A stretch of DNA of 64,000 nucleotides from Liolophura sinensis. Its lineage: Eukaryota > Mollusca > Polyplacophora > Chitonida > Chitonidae. The stretch is from positions 24,709,400 through 24,773,399 of the forward strand of contig NC_088305.1 of assembly GCF_032854445.1 (NCBI RefSeq). Direction: 5' to 3'. The notes beneath the pieces are model-generated. The model was not told where the DNA came from. It saw only the letters and a list, made by a program, of their open reading frames with translations, and made no database searches. Both the position numbers and the translations under genes were made by a program. Positions 35,246-47,500 of this stretch are shown here, piece after piece (the stretch's first letter is position 1; the number at the start of each line of letters is the position of its first letter).

Positions 35246-35439
35246 TTTTCCGAAGAGAGACAAGCGTTTTATACGAATGAGTCAGACAGAGCAATATAGA
35301 GCTGAGTCATAGGCATGAATAAACCCTCAAAACCAAATTACTATTCTGCAATATGATTGATATTTCAGCTCATAAACTTTTCTGTTGCTGCATATCATTT
35401 CATGCATTTAGCTATTCTTTGCTTAATACAAGTACAAGA

Positions 35440-35585
35440 TCAGCAGCAACCTACGGATGGTCGTGGATTTCCCCCGGGCCGCTGTCGTATATTGGTGACA
35501 TATATTCATATGTTCACGCCGTCGGATAAGTGTATATATTCTTCAGTACGGCGAAAAAGACAAATGAAATAAATAAATAAATAAA
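35440..35585 (+). mobile_element. SINE family A, 5'-truncated and rearranged
   Basis: The copy starts at CAGCAGCAACCTACGGATGG. About 25 bp of unrelated sequence (GTGACATATATTCATATG) splits the CCGTCG / TATAAGTG junction. It ends in (AAATA)n. Confidence 0.8.
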
Positions 35586-35869
35586 CATTATTTCGTTACA
35601 ACTGGTGTGTAGAATAATGATTCTATATCTCAATTTTCTATACTTTCGGGAAAACATTGAAATAATAGAATGGCTGATGTATGTACTGTGATTTTAGTTA
35701 CGACGTGTGATGTGTTTAGACTGGGATGTTCAGATATCTGCTTCTTGTTTGTTTCCTTGTGAAACAATCCCTGATTGATTAACTAAATAAACAAATTGAT
35801 GACAGAAGGAATAAAATATTGCCCAGTTGTCAAACTGGCTGGGAAATTCAATAAAGCAATGGATAAACA

Positions 35870-36257
35870 ATAAAACTTAACACGAATGCATCAATCAATG
35901 ACTAATGGAATGAATAGAATGATGAATTTATGACCGAATGAATCCATCAAGGAATTGATGACATAATGAATGCACGGAGTGATAAATGAGATCTAAGAAA
36001 ATAAATGAATGAATCAGTGAAAAATGAATCAATGAATCAACAGATTGAACAAGGAATCAATCAATCCATACATCAATGAATGAATCGATGAAATGATCAA
36101 TGAACAGATAAAAATGAAAAATGAAAGAATAGATAGATGAATGAATCAATAAATGAGTGGATGGATGCATCAAAATGAAGGAAAAGATCAATCGATCAAT
36201 CAACAAATAATTCATTCAAAAAATGAATCCATCGACGAATGAATGCATTCAATTATC
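35870..36257. repeat. degenerate simple-sequence tract (AATG/ATCA-rich)
   Basis: About 390 bp of loosely repeated AATGAATCAATGAA-type sequence lies directly against the end of a family B SINE. Confidence 0.75.
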
Positions 36258-36593
36258 AATGAGTGAGTGAGAGAGTGCTTGGGGTTTAACGTCGTACTCA
36301 ACAATTTTTCAGTCATATGACGACGAAGGAATCATTAGGGTGCATGTTCGTGTAATGTGCCTCCTTGTTGCAGGACGGATTTCCACCCCTCTTTTATTTA
36401 GTGCTGCTTCACCGAGACGACGTACCGAAGGCAAGTAAGTCGTCCCACCCGAGCCATTATACTGATACGGGTCACTATCGTTCCACTATCCCCTCCATGC
36501 TGAACGCCAAGCGAGGAAGTTACAACTTCCTCTTTTAAAGTCTTAGGTGTGACTCGATCAAGGATTGATCCTGGATCTACCGGTCCCGAAGCA
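36258..36593 (-). mobile_element. SINE family B, full length
   Basis: Reverse-strand copy: GAGTGAGTGAGAGAGTGCTT, GGGGTTTAACGTCGTACTCA, then the body to GGATTGATCCTGGATCTACC. Confidence 0.9.
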
Positions 36594-37586
36594 AACAATC
36601 AGTCAACTAGTCAACACATTTTTAATTCTGAGATAACTACAAGCAAGGGAACGACTTTTTAATCGGAACAAGTCAACTTAAAATATCTACTACGACACTG
36701 AAAACATTTTTCATTGACGATAGTTGCCATATCGCAAACGGAAATAGTTTACGGATGTTCAAATAGCAAATGGTTTACTTCCCACTCGTAAGCGTCACTG
36801 TTAATTGAGGTTTGGCGGACATGTGTCATCGCCCAGACTGCAACAGTTAAAAAAAGCGTAAAGTATGTAACATATTTTAGTCTCGTAAAAGGTTCCTACT
36901 GGGGTCGACCATTCTAGCCTTATCACATAATTAATTCGAGTTTTATTTACGCTAACAGACATTTAAACCGTGCACTACACTCACAACGTACATTAGTGTT
37001 TATATACAACCGTGTCGTATTCAAACGTAAATATTTTGAAAGCGGTGTTTTCATTGAGGACTTGGCAGAATGTACACCCAGTGACATTTCGTCAACATAG
37101 ACCATGATACCAGATAGTACAGGTTCTGCCCTAGTTCACATAGTATTCACCAGGGCCACTGCTTACGTCACACTTGCCGGGCTTTGTATCTGAAATTGAC
37201 GTTGACTGGCATCTAAGACAAAACATTGAAGTCTCTGATATCTGATTAAATTACTGGGTATTTCGTTTTAATCTTACATTTTTTCAGTACCGTTACTCAG
37301 TTTTTCCCACAGAAAGACGGAGACCTAAGGCTCTACGAAGTATTTCACCGAAAGATTGACCTGTCAAAAAAAAGCCCTTTCAGAACGACATAAAGGCACT
37401 AAAATGATACTTTTGATGCTAGTTTTACTGATCGGAAACTTTACGAAGAAAACTCTTACTTACTCTATAAAGTGGATGCATAAATCAGAATCAAGCAAAA
37501 ACGTGTTTAGCTTCAAAACAGCTAAATATCTGGTGAAATACGGTACTTTCTCCCTAATCAGTACAGTTGCCATTTTCTGTTCGTAG

Positions 37587-37747
37587 GCCTACGTGGGAAA
37601 GTCTATAGCATTCTGCAAATGGTAGTGGATTTTCTCCGGACTTTGTTCTGTTTCCCCCCCAGCGTAATCCTGGCTGCCGTCGTTTAAAGTGAAATATTCT
37701 TGAGCACAGCGTAATACTCCAATCAAATACATACATAAATGAATAAA
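37587..37747 (+). mobile_element. SINE family A, 5'-truncated
   Basis: The copy starts at CCTACGTGGGAAAGTC and runs to TATTCTTGAGCACAGCGTAA and ACATACATAAATGAATAAAT. Confidence 0.84.
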
Positions 37748-38429
37748 TTCTCTCTCTATCTATGATAAAAATACGTTCTGAAATATTGGATTATTTACAA
37801 TTAGAGCAATTAAATACCAAGACTTATTTGAGTGACGCAAGAGATTGTTTAAAAACACCACAATGAACCGAGAATCTCCCCGCAATTTTCAACATCGGTG
37901 AATCACGACGCTGATGAAGTCACTAAATAAATGTATACTTAGAATGATTAAGTGGTCATTCATGCGTTTGCCTTCTTTCTGACACATGGCCGTGGTAGCT
38001 TTGGAAACTCGGCTAATGTATGTAACTAGGTCACCTTGACGTCATTCCTAGTGAGAGCCTGATTGGTTGAGTTTTTGGACGTCACGTGGCACGGGCTTGT
38101 TCACAGCATTGGAATGGTTTTTTTTTTTTTAACCTGAGGTTTGGAAAGTACTGTTTACCAGGGCAACGGCTGTCCAGTACATTAATAATTGTGGATGCCC
38201 TTTGCTGTCGAGGATGAAAGACGCGTGATGATCTACTGCCCGTGTCTTAAATGCTCGTGCCTCTTTGAAGGCGGTTAAGCACATTTATCCAAATAGGAGC
38301 ACTCGGTTGTGTGAAATATCTTTGATGGAAGATAAATGTATCAAAATATCAAACAGTAAAATCTAAATAAACCAAATTATAAAGTATTTAAAAGAATAAC
38401 CCTATAAAGATCCCTTTCTGTATGCACAT

Positions 38430-39010
38430 ATCTGGTCACATCCGTTCCTGTATATCTGTATACACCCGTTCCTATACATCTGCACAGTATATAGCTGTGT
38501 TCAGTTTCCCTGAATACATCTGTTTTGAAGCGTTCAATCCTTTTGAATACAACCGTTCCTCTACATATCTGTTGTTTTGAATAGCTCATTATTTCAATCC
38601 TTTTGAATACAACCGTTCCTCTACATATCTGTTGTTTTGAATACAACCGTTCCTCTACATATTTGTTGTGTGATTAACTGATCATTTCAATCCGTCTGAA
38701 TGCAACTGTTCCTCTACATATTTGTTGTTTGAACATCTCATTATTTCAGTCTGTCTGAATGCATCCGTTCCTCTACATATTTGTTGTTTGAACAGCTCAT
38801 TATTTCAGTCTGTCTGAATACATCCGTTCCTCTACATATTTGTTGTGTGAATAACTGATCATTTCAATCCGTCTGAATGCAACTGTTCCTCTATATATTT
38901 GTTGTTTGAATAGCTCATTATTTCAACACTTTTGAATACAACTGTTCCTCTACATATCTGTTGTGTGAATAACTGATCATTTCAATCCGTCTGAATACAT
39001 CCGTTTCTCT
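38430..39010 (-). repeat. minisatellite, about 60-bp unit, degenerate
   Basis: Repeated CCGTTCCTCTACATATTTGT, TGTTTGAATAGCTCATTATT and CAATCCGTCTGAATACA. Its first part (CCGTTCCTGTATATCTGTAT) is related, in reverse orientation, to the 24-bp array at 34955. Confidence 0.88.
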
Positions 39011-39059
39011 GCATCTGTTTTGTAATTTCATTTCAGTCTGTTTAAATACACTTTCTCTA

Positions 39060-39320
39060 CATCGGTTCTGTAAATAGTTCGTTATTTCAGTCTGTCTGTG
39101 CACACATTTTCCTGTACGTCTGATTTGTAAACAGCTGTTAATTTCAGTCTGTCTGAGCACACATTTTCCTGTACGTCTGATTTGTAAACAGCTGTTAATT
39201 TCAGTCTGTCTGTGCACACATTTTCCTGTACGTCTGATTTGTAAACAGCTGTTAATTTCAGTCTGTCTGTGCACACATTTTCCTGTACGTCTGATTTGTA
39301 AACAGCTGCTGATTTCAGTC
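39060..39320 (-). repeat. minisatellite, 57-bp unit, about 4.5 copies
   Basis: The units contain CAGTCTGTCTGTGCACACAT, TTTCCTGTACGTCTGATTTG and TAAACAGCTGTTAATTT, nearly identical. It continues the preceding array with a shorter unit. Confidence 0.93.
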
Positions 39321-39576
39321 TTTATCACTGAATCTCGATTCGATGAGATGATAATCGGGAATTAAAAAGTTTTATGTGGTAGAGTTTTGTTTCGTCTGCT
39401 TTACAAACAATATCAAAACTATTGCTATTTTAAATGTTGCAAACCTTATCTAAATGTCGTTTTCTTTTTCCGTCATTAAGTGAACATAATGATGTAATAT
39501 ATGATATTCAAACGCGTCTGTTTTATATCCTTCATGAAATCAGCTTAATACATACGTGTTTTACATAAAGCTCAAG

Positions 39577-39833
39577 GGGGTCTCCGTGGCTTAGTTCGGC
39601 AGGGCGCTAGAGCAGCGTAATGACCCAGAAGCCTCTCACCTCTCTGTGAGTTCAAGTCCAGCTGATGCTGGTTACCTCTCCGCCCGTACGTGGGAAAGTC
39701 TGCAGCAACCTGTGGATGGTCGTGGGTTCCCCCGGGCTCTGCCCGATTTCCTCCTACCATAATGCTGGCCGCCGTCGTATAAGTGAGATATTCTAGAGTA
39801 CGGCGTAAAACACCAATCAAATAAATAAATAAT
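39577..39833 (+). mobile_element. SINE family A, full length with target-site duplication
   Basis: A complete copy flanked by an exact 11-bp repeat TAAAGCTCAAG at 39566-39576 and 39834-39844. Confidence 0.93.
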
Positions 39834-40885
39834 TAAAGCTCAAGATAATATAATTAAAAACTAATAAACATAAACTGACTATCATGTACGTACCTCAACG
39901 CCCGCCTACTATAGGGTGGAGGGGTAGAGATCTGGTCAAGTTGAAGACAATCTTTCAGACAATTTTTTGGGCCAAATTTGAATTGACAAAAACAATAAAT
40001 GGATAACTGTGGCCTTGATCTCAGCCACGGCATATCTAGTCAGAGAGTTTTCCCCATTTGATGAAGCTTTTCACTGTGACACAACGGATGCTAGCAAACA
40101 CTGTTAATCTATTATTAAACTGGATTGTATGTCTGCGATTCATTTCTGACCATTTGTTGAATCGTCGATCACCAATACGTCACATTCATATTCAGCCTAT
40201 ATGTACTTGATACTTTTTACACTGAAATTTAATTCCACTTAATTCCAGTTAATTATTTTATAGTAAATTATGGCCTTTACCGAGGAAGAAAATGTCCACC
40301 ACTTGATCACCCCGCACCCCCCCACTCCCCCCAAAACCCCTGCCCACCCGGCCTAGTAAGTATGGTATAGGATGAAATGTTGGTATAGTTTGCCGGTGGG
40401 CGATATTCTGGTAGTAGACACAGCAAACTACCGATGGCGCGTGGTTTACCGGAGCATCTGTGATCTCGTTTCTCAGTCCCAGACAGTCCTGGGGTGCTCC
40501 AGTCGCTAGTATAAATAACAACCTTGCTGTAGTCCAGTGGCCAGGCCCGTGTTGTTGTTTTGACTGCTTTCACAAAACCCTTCCCGCCAGTGACGTTCTC
40601 CAGCATATCAGTTTTATTTACCGTTTTACAGCACGCCTGGAGTTTTATTGGGAGTCATTAAAAGCGGTGTGCCCTTCCTGCACCGGGTCGTGGAACTATG
40701 TGTCGTATAGAATTAGTGCGCGGGAGATCTGCGGAAGGACTTCAGACGAAAAGCAGGTTGTTGCTTTATCGCCACACCCTTCCAAACACAGTCACGCTGG
40801 GCGGAAACTGGTTCACGTGTTTACGTTTGATTCTACTGTGAAATAGAAGTCAACGAAAAAAATACGTCACTGTCTTTCAAAGGTT

Positions 40886-40893
40886 TATAAAAG
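40886..40893 (+). promoter_or_regulatory. TATA box of the TGF-beta-like gene
   Basis: TATAAAAG lies in a GC-richer context (TATAAAAGGGGC). Transcription would start about 30 bp downstream, leaving a 5' UTR of about 500 bp before ATG 41435. The spacing is plausible and no closer TATA element was seen. Confidence 0.6.
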
Positions 40894-41434
40894 GGGCAGA
40901 CAAGGCATCCACGCTAGTTAGAAGTTTTCAAGTTTCTCTCCGGTATCCTGCTTTTAAGGACGAGCATAACTCGTACATTTTACTACTGTTCATTAAGCAG
41001 TTGATGTATCGCTACTTCGACTGAGGACATTTAAAGAATAGATTTTCTTGCTGAAACCTAAGGGCAGTTATTCCACCGTATCTCATCAAAATTCGTTCAT
41101 TTTCTGATACCGCTGTGAAAATATTTGAACATAAACACGAATCTCACAATTCTGAAAAGCTGTTGTCGGTTGTCAAGGTATATAAATAAGAGATCGAAGA
41201 AGAGAGAATCTGGACAGCGAAGAAATCTGACGAGGTTTTAGATGAACCAAGATACTTTGGACAAAGAACTGAAAACCTCCTCAATAAGGCGGGACTTTTT
41301 GACAACTTTTTTGGAGATTTTTTTCCCCCGAATTTCACGATCTCAAGAATAACATTCTCGTTTCGTTCTGCACACCTTTTGACGTCTCTCTGACTTGGAC
41401 AGATTTGCCTGTTGAAAAACTACAACTGTTTAAT

Positions 41435-41589
41435 ATGGACGTGTTGAACAAGTTAACGACTTTCCTGTGGCTGGTCTTCTGTGCTCAGTATGGACGTAAC
41501 AGTGTGGTGAGGAGGGATGTAGATGATGTCACAGAACCGATGGTGACCATGCCGCTCACCGAAGAGGTTGCCGCCACGACCTTAAACCC
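41435..41589 (+). CDS. TGF-beta-like ligand exon 1: signal peptide
   Basis: ATG 41435 opens MDVLNKLTTFLWLVFCAQYG, a typical signal peptide with a hydrophobic core and a likely cleavage near CAQYG. The exon continues through an acidic stretch (RRDVDDVTEP) to donor GTAAGT at 41590, inside a Pro codon. The longer open frame starting at 41405 has no ATG. Confidence 0.85.
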
Positions 41590-44500
41590 GTAAGTAGCCA
41601 ACTCCTATATCTCCTTTTTCACTTACCGCGAAAACAATTAACGTAAAATTTCGTCAATGACTGAGTTACTTATTTTGTTTGTTCGTGAGAGTTTTAAAAG
41701 GCATATTGAGATTTGTTTTATAAATACGATATGTTCTACTGGAAAGTTGTAAACTTCAGCACGAATGTTAATATTTTATGACCTTTGCTTCAATGACCCA
41801 GGGGCCTCTCACCGATCGCTATGAGTTCAAGTCCAGCTCATGCTGGCTTCCTCTCCTACCGTATGTGGGAAGAACTGACGGCAGCCTGCGGATGGTCGGG
41901 TTTTTACCCTCACCATAACGCTGGCCGCGGTGGTATAAGTCAAATATTCTTGTGTACAGCGTAAAACAGGAGTCAAAGACATAAACAAATACATAAAGAG
42001 CACTTCACCCGCTACAATACAAAAACAGTGGCAATTTCTAACAGGCTGGGATTGAGCATGTTACATTATGAATTTTATTGGGCTTAACACTGTGCTTTAC
42101 ATTACTTTCATATACAGGAAAAACTGTTTTCAAGTATATTGACCGTTGTATTTGCATATTTTTGTAATGCTTTAAAGAAAGGGTTAAGAAAATTAATAGC
42201 AGCTTTCTTAGTTTTATTTGAAATTCAAGCTGAGTCTTGTACCCGCTTATCTCACAGCTCATTAAACAGGGGCTGGTATTTTAACCATTTTAACCGAATG
42301 ATCAGTTAAAAGCATGTATAAAATGTTTTCAAATACTTGATAATGTTTAACCATTTAGAGTGAGTGAGAGTTTGATTGTAACGAGTGTTGCGTCATATGC
42401 AGTTTAATCAAAATCAGATCACATGTTAACCATTACTGGAATAGAGCAAAAATTTTCATCTGCATCTAATTAGTCCGGTTTATTACTTCCTTTTCATATG
42501 GTTCTCCTTGGCTCTTCTGGCACCGTTAAAAATTAAATACAAGCGGCTCATTTTCCTTCCCACCCCTCCACAAAAGCGCGCACACATTTATAAATGCGAT
42601 TTATATGCCTCCTTAAAGAGCCCCTAGACTAATTTCCTTCCAGAGCCCCATCAGAATTCAGTGGGTCAGCGAGTTCTGTTTCCAGCTCCATTCGGTGCAT
42701 GGCTGCGTAAGTTTATGAACGCTTTGTGTTTTGAAATAATATTCCAGAGCGTCGCTGCTGCTTGTACTGTAAACTCCAATGCAAGCACCTGGGGAGAGCG
42801 AGACCTAAGCGTTACTTCTCTGACTGGAGAGGCTTCAAGGTTAAACATACGATTCCTGAAATTTTTTATATATATTAACATATTTTTGTTTTGCATATTG
42901 TTAATCAACATTCCTTCGGATGGTATAAAACACAGCACATCGTTTTACACTCAAAAAATTAATCTGTGTTGTGAGTGATACCAAAATGTATCTTGTTATT
43001 ATAGCATAATACTTTGTTATATTCAACATGATATCCTGTTAGATTAATAGAATCTTTTTGTTAAATTCATAGAATATATGTGTTATATTGAAATGAATAA
43101 GCTTTTACAACAGCTGAATACATTCTAGCATCACTGAAACAACATAATTTCGGTTAAACTTAACAGATTATTTTTTGAGTGTATCTCTCTTTCTAATTAG
43201 TGGGTTCCACAAGGGTGTAAAATTCAAGATACACGCTCTTTTATTGTGCGATGTTGTCTGAATCGTCATATCTACGTGCCCTGGCCGTCATTCCCAGGCA
43301 ATATCACTCGTCAATCGTGAAAGGGTGTTCGAAGTTTAAAATAGCAATATGATCAAAGACGTAGAGCATAGACAGCAAAATCCATGACAAAAACAAAATG
43401 AAACATCAGTTAATTTCCAAATGAATATGTAAGAAACAATTATACAAAAAAATTAAATATATGACTATATATTATATAAATGGCAAATAAAACAGGTGGC
43501 ATTGAAGAGGGGGTGGATATCAGTTTTCAGTTATGCAGGAAAGACAGTCAATATTCTAGGCATGGCGCCAATTTAAAATTTCGAAGCCTTACTCGAAGGC
43601 TAGTTTTAAAATTGCAGCTTTAAGCCATATTTTAAGGGGTTTACCAGATATCTGCCGAAGGTCGTATGTTAATTCTGGACACCTGTCTTTCCTCAAATCA
43701 TATACTTGACTGCATGCAGTCGTGAGGTATAAGTGATCTGGATTTGAACCTGTTGAATTAAGAGTTATAGGAAGCTTCTCAGCAAAACAAATGGTCCAAG
43801 GGCCTGTGTTTGGACAAGACTTGAGCTTATGGCATGTCATAACGAACTTCTGCGTGAATGGGATAGTATCAGTCTGAGAGGAGGAACTGTTCCGCCGTTC
43901 TTTCAGCTTGAGCTATTGTCTCTGTTGTGAATGGGGCGCCATGGAAACAAAGGGATATGTCTCGTTCTGGGTGCCGATAATGTCATCTACTGCGATTCCA
44001 AGAAAGTAGATGGATGTCGTGGTTATTTCGCACAGTCTTATTGAAGATCATCAAGGAAGTCGAAACATTGAAACACTGAATTCCACGTAATTCTAACCCC
44101 TGATATTTTTATATGCGAGTCGAACGAAATAACCCGACTGAGTACTTTGCAGGTGCGCGTGCGTGTTTTCAACGAGTGGAACATATTTTCAGCCGTTGGG
44201 TAGCACATGATTTGACACTGGCCTGTCACACATATGTCAACACTATCACTGCATGGCGTGTCTAACCTAAATACACTGAATTTCCCACTCCCATGTTCCA
44301 TTGAAAAGCTGTGTGAAACCTTGTGTCTGTGTGCAAAGAGCATCGCTGCTTGATGGTGTAACCGTCGTGGTAAATGACGGGAGTATGGAACATTTTGTAT
44401 TGGAGACACAGGTACTGATTAATGTATAAGATTCTGTGACTGAAATCGGGCAAATCTTTTTGTGTTCAGCCTCCTGATAAACTCCCTTATATAAAGCCAC

Positions 44501-47500
44501 AGTTGGACAATCGACAGCTGGATTCGAACTCGTGACCTCATCGCTCAGACTAGGGAATTTCCACTAGAGCCATTAGATCTCTTGATCATCAAGAATGCTA
44601 GGTACCAGTACGGAGTCCATTTCGTCTGGTTTTACGCCATAATAAAATAAGGCTATCTTAACCTCTGTATTTTGATGCATTTTTGGTGTCTTATATAAGA
44701 GGCCGAAGGTAGCAGAATCAATCGCCCCGAAAAGAAAGCCATTTTCAATAAATCAAAGGCTTGAACCTAGCGGGAATAACATGATGTGAGGCTGACATGC
44801 GATAGCGAAGTATTCTGTAGTTTCGAGTGATATCTGAAGTTTGTCGAAGTTCATACTGCCTAAACTTTGCATGTAGGGGTTTGTCAGGTAAAGGTCGATG
44901 GTTTACGACGGCCTTTCTGGTTTCCTCTAGCCTAATGAATTGGACGTTGTAACGAGGCAACGTGTAACACAAACGCTGGATATTTTCCTATCCGCACTTA
45001 GAGCCCTCGTAGCGTTTCCTGTCTCTTATTGTACTCTTATTGGGCCACGTTGTATCAATAGCACACAGTGTCTAAAAGGCCGGCTCTGAATTACTTCAGT
45101 TGTCACACGACACCGACTATGACGTAATGCGAGATTAGTTTTTGAGGCTTGAAACTACGAGAAGTGGAACTGCTTCTATAAAGGGATGTAATATGATAGC
45201 AACCAGTGAGATTCGTAGAAATGTCGTCAGATAACAAATAAAGTTGATGTTTTCCAGCTGATGTATGAGGCAAATTTTAACAGAGAGAGTGACCTCAAGG
45301 GAGGTAATTCGGTGCGGCCCTATTCATTAGGCTAGTTTTCTTCCACTCATAAACCGGACAGCCGTCAAAATCCTGGGCAGGGCATAAATTTGTTGAAAAT
45401 ATCTTTCTTGTTTGTTTGGAATTTAGCATAATCTTCAACAGTATTTTTCGCTTTTTCACCAAGGTGCCTCCTGGTATACCCGACCAGTCCTAGTGTCAAC
45501 ATATTTACGGTGTTGTTCAACTTTAACACCGTGTAGCGCGCAAGACAAACGACGCCCTAATCCCGGACAAGTTCCTCTTTTGCTAATTGCCACTGATGGA
45601 CCCACTTGTCCATTTTATGATTCAAGGTGTATCCCGACATGGTATAGTCCATCGAAACACAATATCTATCCCCCCGTCACATTTGGCGATTTGTTATTAT
45701 TTTAATGTGTAACACACAGTTTTGCAAGGTTTCTGGTCATTATCGATTTGATAATATTCACTGAATCAATCTTGCTGTTCCCAGGGTGGAAGGAGAAGAG
45801 CCGGCACGTGCAGGATTTAGTGGTTGGAATCGTGACCAGGTGCTGAGGTACATGTCAGAGACCGAGGACGCCTCCAGTGACGAAGGCGAGTCCGCCGACA
45901 GAGTCACGGAGGAGAGGTGAGAGGTTTAATTTCACCACTGTTGTGATATGTCGAAGACCAAAGTTATGCTTATTGGTTACATTAGCTGTTACTGTTCTCA
46001 TTGCTTGCGAGACCTTGGTGACGATAATCGGTCAACAACGCTCATGTGGCCCGACTGCGCAGTCTGATGCATTAATATATTATACACATATGTTGGTTGC
46101 GATTGGGAAATTTCATGACTTTCATTACTTGCCAAATGTCGGTGGTTTCCTCCGGGCCCTCCATCGTATACTCTAAAAATCCGTGAGTTAAGCCAAAGTC
46201 AAATATATAATGATATTGTTTGAATTGAGACAGTTTTTTCTTACATAATGTATATATACAGCAGACCTTCTTCTATGAGCCTGGTCCGCTACGGGAGCGG
46301 TAGATCCAGGGTAAATGCTGCATCGAGTCACACCTAAAACCTTAAAAGAGGAAGTTACGCTTGGCGTTCAGCATGAATGGGATAGTGCTCTTCTTTTGGC
46401 GAAGAGGTTAGTCAGGTACATGTTGAAGATTGGCTTAAGGTGGTCAATCAGTCGGTCAAACACATGAAATGACACTGAAACAAATGGATTTTCGTCTAAT
46501 CACAACTACGTCTCACGTCCGAACCTTGTCAATCAAATTTTTTTTTACTCCATTATTCAACAAACTCCCCACGCTTCGGTTGCAGTTTGAAGTTGCTCCG
46601 CATCGCGGAGATCCAGTATCATATACTACAGGCTTTGGGAATCAGCGACCCTACGGCCTACTCGACCCCAAAACTGAGCGAGGATGAAGAGCTAAGGCTG
46701 ATATCAACGCTTAACCGCACCCGGCCGAGCACAGACGGTTCCAATGTCGTCAAGACATTCGAATGTATGGTTGCGGCGTGTGAGTATGAAATCCTGTGTG
46801 CTGTGTGTTGAGTATGAGACCCTGTATTGCGTGTGTTGAGTATGAGACCCTGTGTATTTTGTGTGTTGAGTATGAGTTCCGTGTGTATTGTGCGTGGCGT
46901 ATGATATCGTGTGTGTTGAGTATGAAGTCATTTGTATTTGCGTTGAGTATGAGATCTTGTGTGTTGTGTGTTAAGTATGATATCTTGTACATTCTGTGCT
47001 GAGTATGAGATCCTGTGTATTGTGTGTTGGGGATGATATCATGTGTGTTGAGTATGACATCCTCTGTGTTGAGTATGACATCCTCTGTGTTGTGTGTTGA
47101 GTGTGATATCCTGTGTGTTGTGTATAAGATCCTGTGTGTTGAGTATGACATCCTGTGTATTGTGTGTTGTGTATAAGATCCTGTGTGTTGAATATGAGAT
47201 CCTGTGTATTGTGTGTTGTGTATAAGATCCTGTGTGTTGAATATGAGATCCTGTGTATTGTGTGTTGTGTATAAGATCCTGTGTGTTGAATATGAGATCC
47301 TGTGTATTGTGTGCTGTGTATAAGATCTTGAGTGTTGAGAATGAGATTCTGTTTATGGTGTAATGTGTATAAGATCCTCTTTGTTGAGTATAAAATCCTG
47401 TGCATTGTTATAAGATCCTGTGTGTTGAGTAAGAGAACCTGTGTATTGTGTATAAGATCCTGTGTATTGTGTGCTGAGTGTAAGATCCTGTATATTGTGT

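Larger units (their letters stand above)
26763..40885. other. gene-free interval between KLHL10 and the TGF-beta-like gene
   Basis: About 14 kb with no supported exon. Its recognisable content is SINEs, tandem arrays and a simple AATG/ATCA-rich tract, each listed separately. The spaces between them (for example 26780-27620, 28120-29420, 29940-31395, 31640-33520, 36600-37580, 39845-40880) hold nothing I can identify. Confidence 0.6.
41590..45784 (+). other. TGF-beta-like gene intron 1
   Basis: The 4.2-kb intron contains a SINE (41786-41990), a palindromic MITE (42946-43183) and a tRNA-like fragment (44512-44590). Other open frames here, such as 44038-44409 on the - strand, show no domain. Confidence 0.8.

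Noticed and set aside
34961..35299. Repetitive open frame with TDVYR-type peptide
   Set aside because: A by-product of the 24-bp minisatellite; the - strand is equally open.
38918..39328. Repetitive open frame on the - strand (RRTGKCVHRQTEI-type units)
   Set aside because: A by-product of the 57-bp minisatellite; no non-repetitive coding sequence is attached.
40258..40846. Open frames on both strands just upstream of the TGF-beta-like promoter
   Set aside because: No domain or signal peptide; the region is better explained as non-coding upstream DNA.
46130..46200. Possible family A SINE fragment (GTGGTTTCCTCCGGGCCCTC)
   Set aside because: Only about 30 bp resemble the body and the 3' domain is not convincing, so it was not listed.
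46750..47405. Repetitive HTQ-rich open frames on the - strand
   Set aside because: They are readings of the TG-rich intron 3 satellite of the TGF-beta-like gene.
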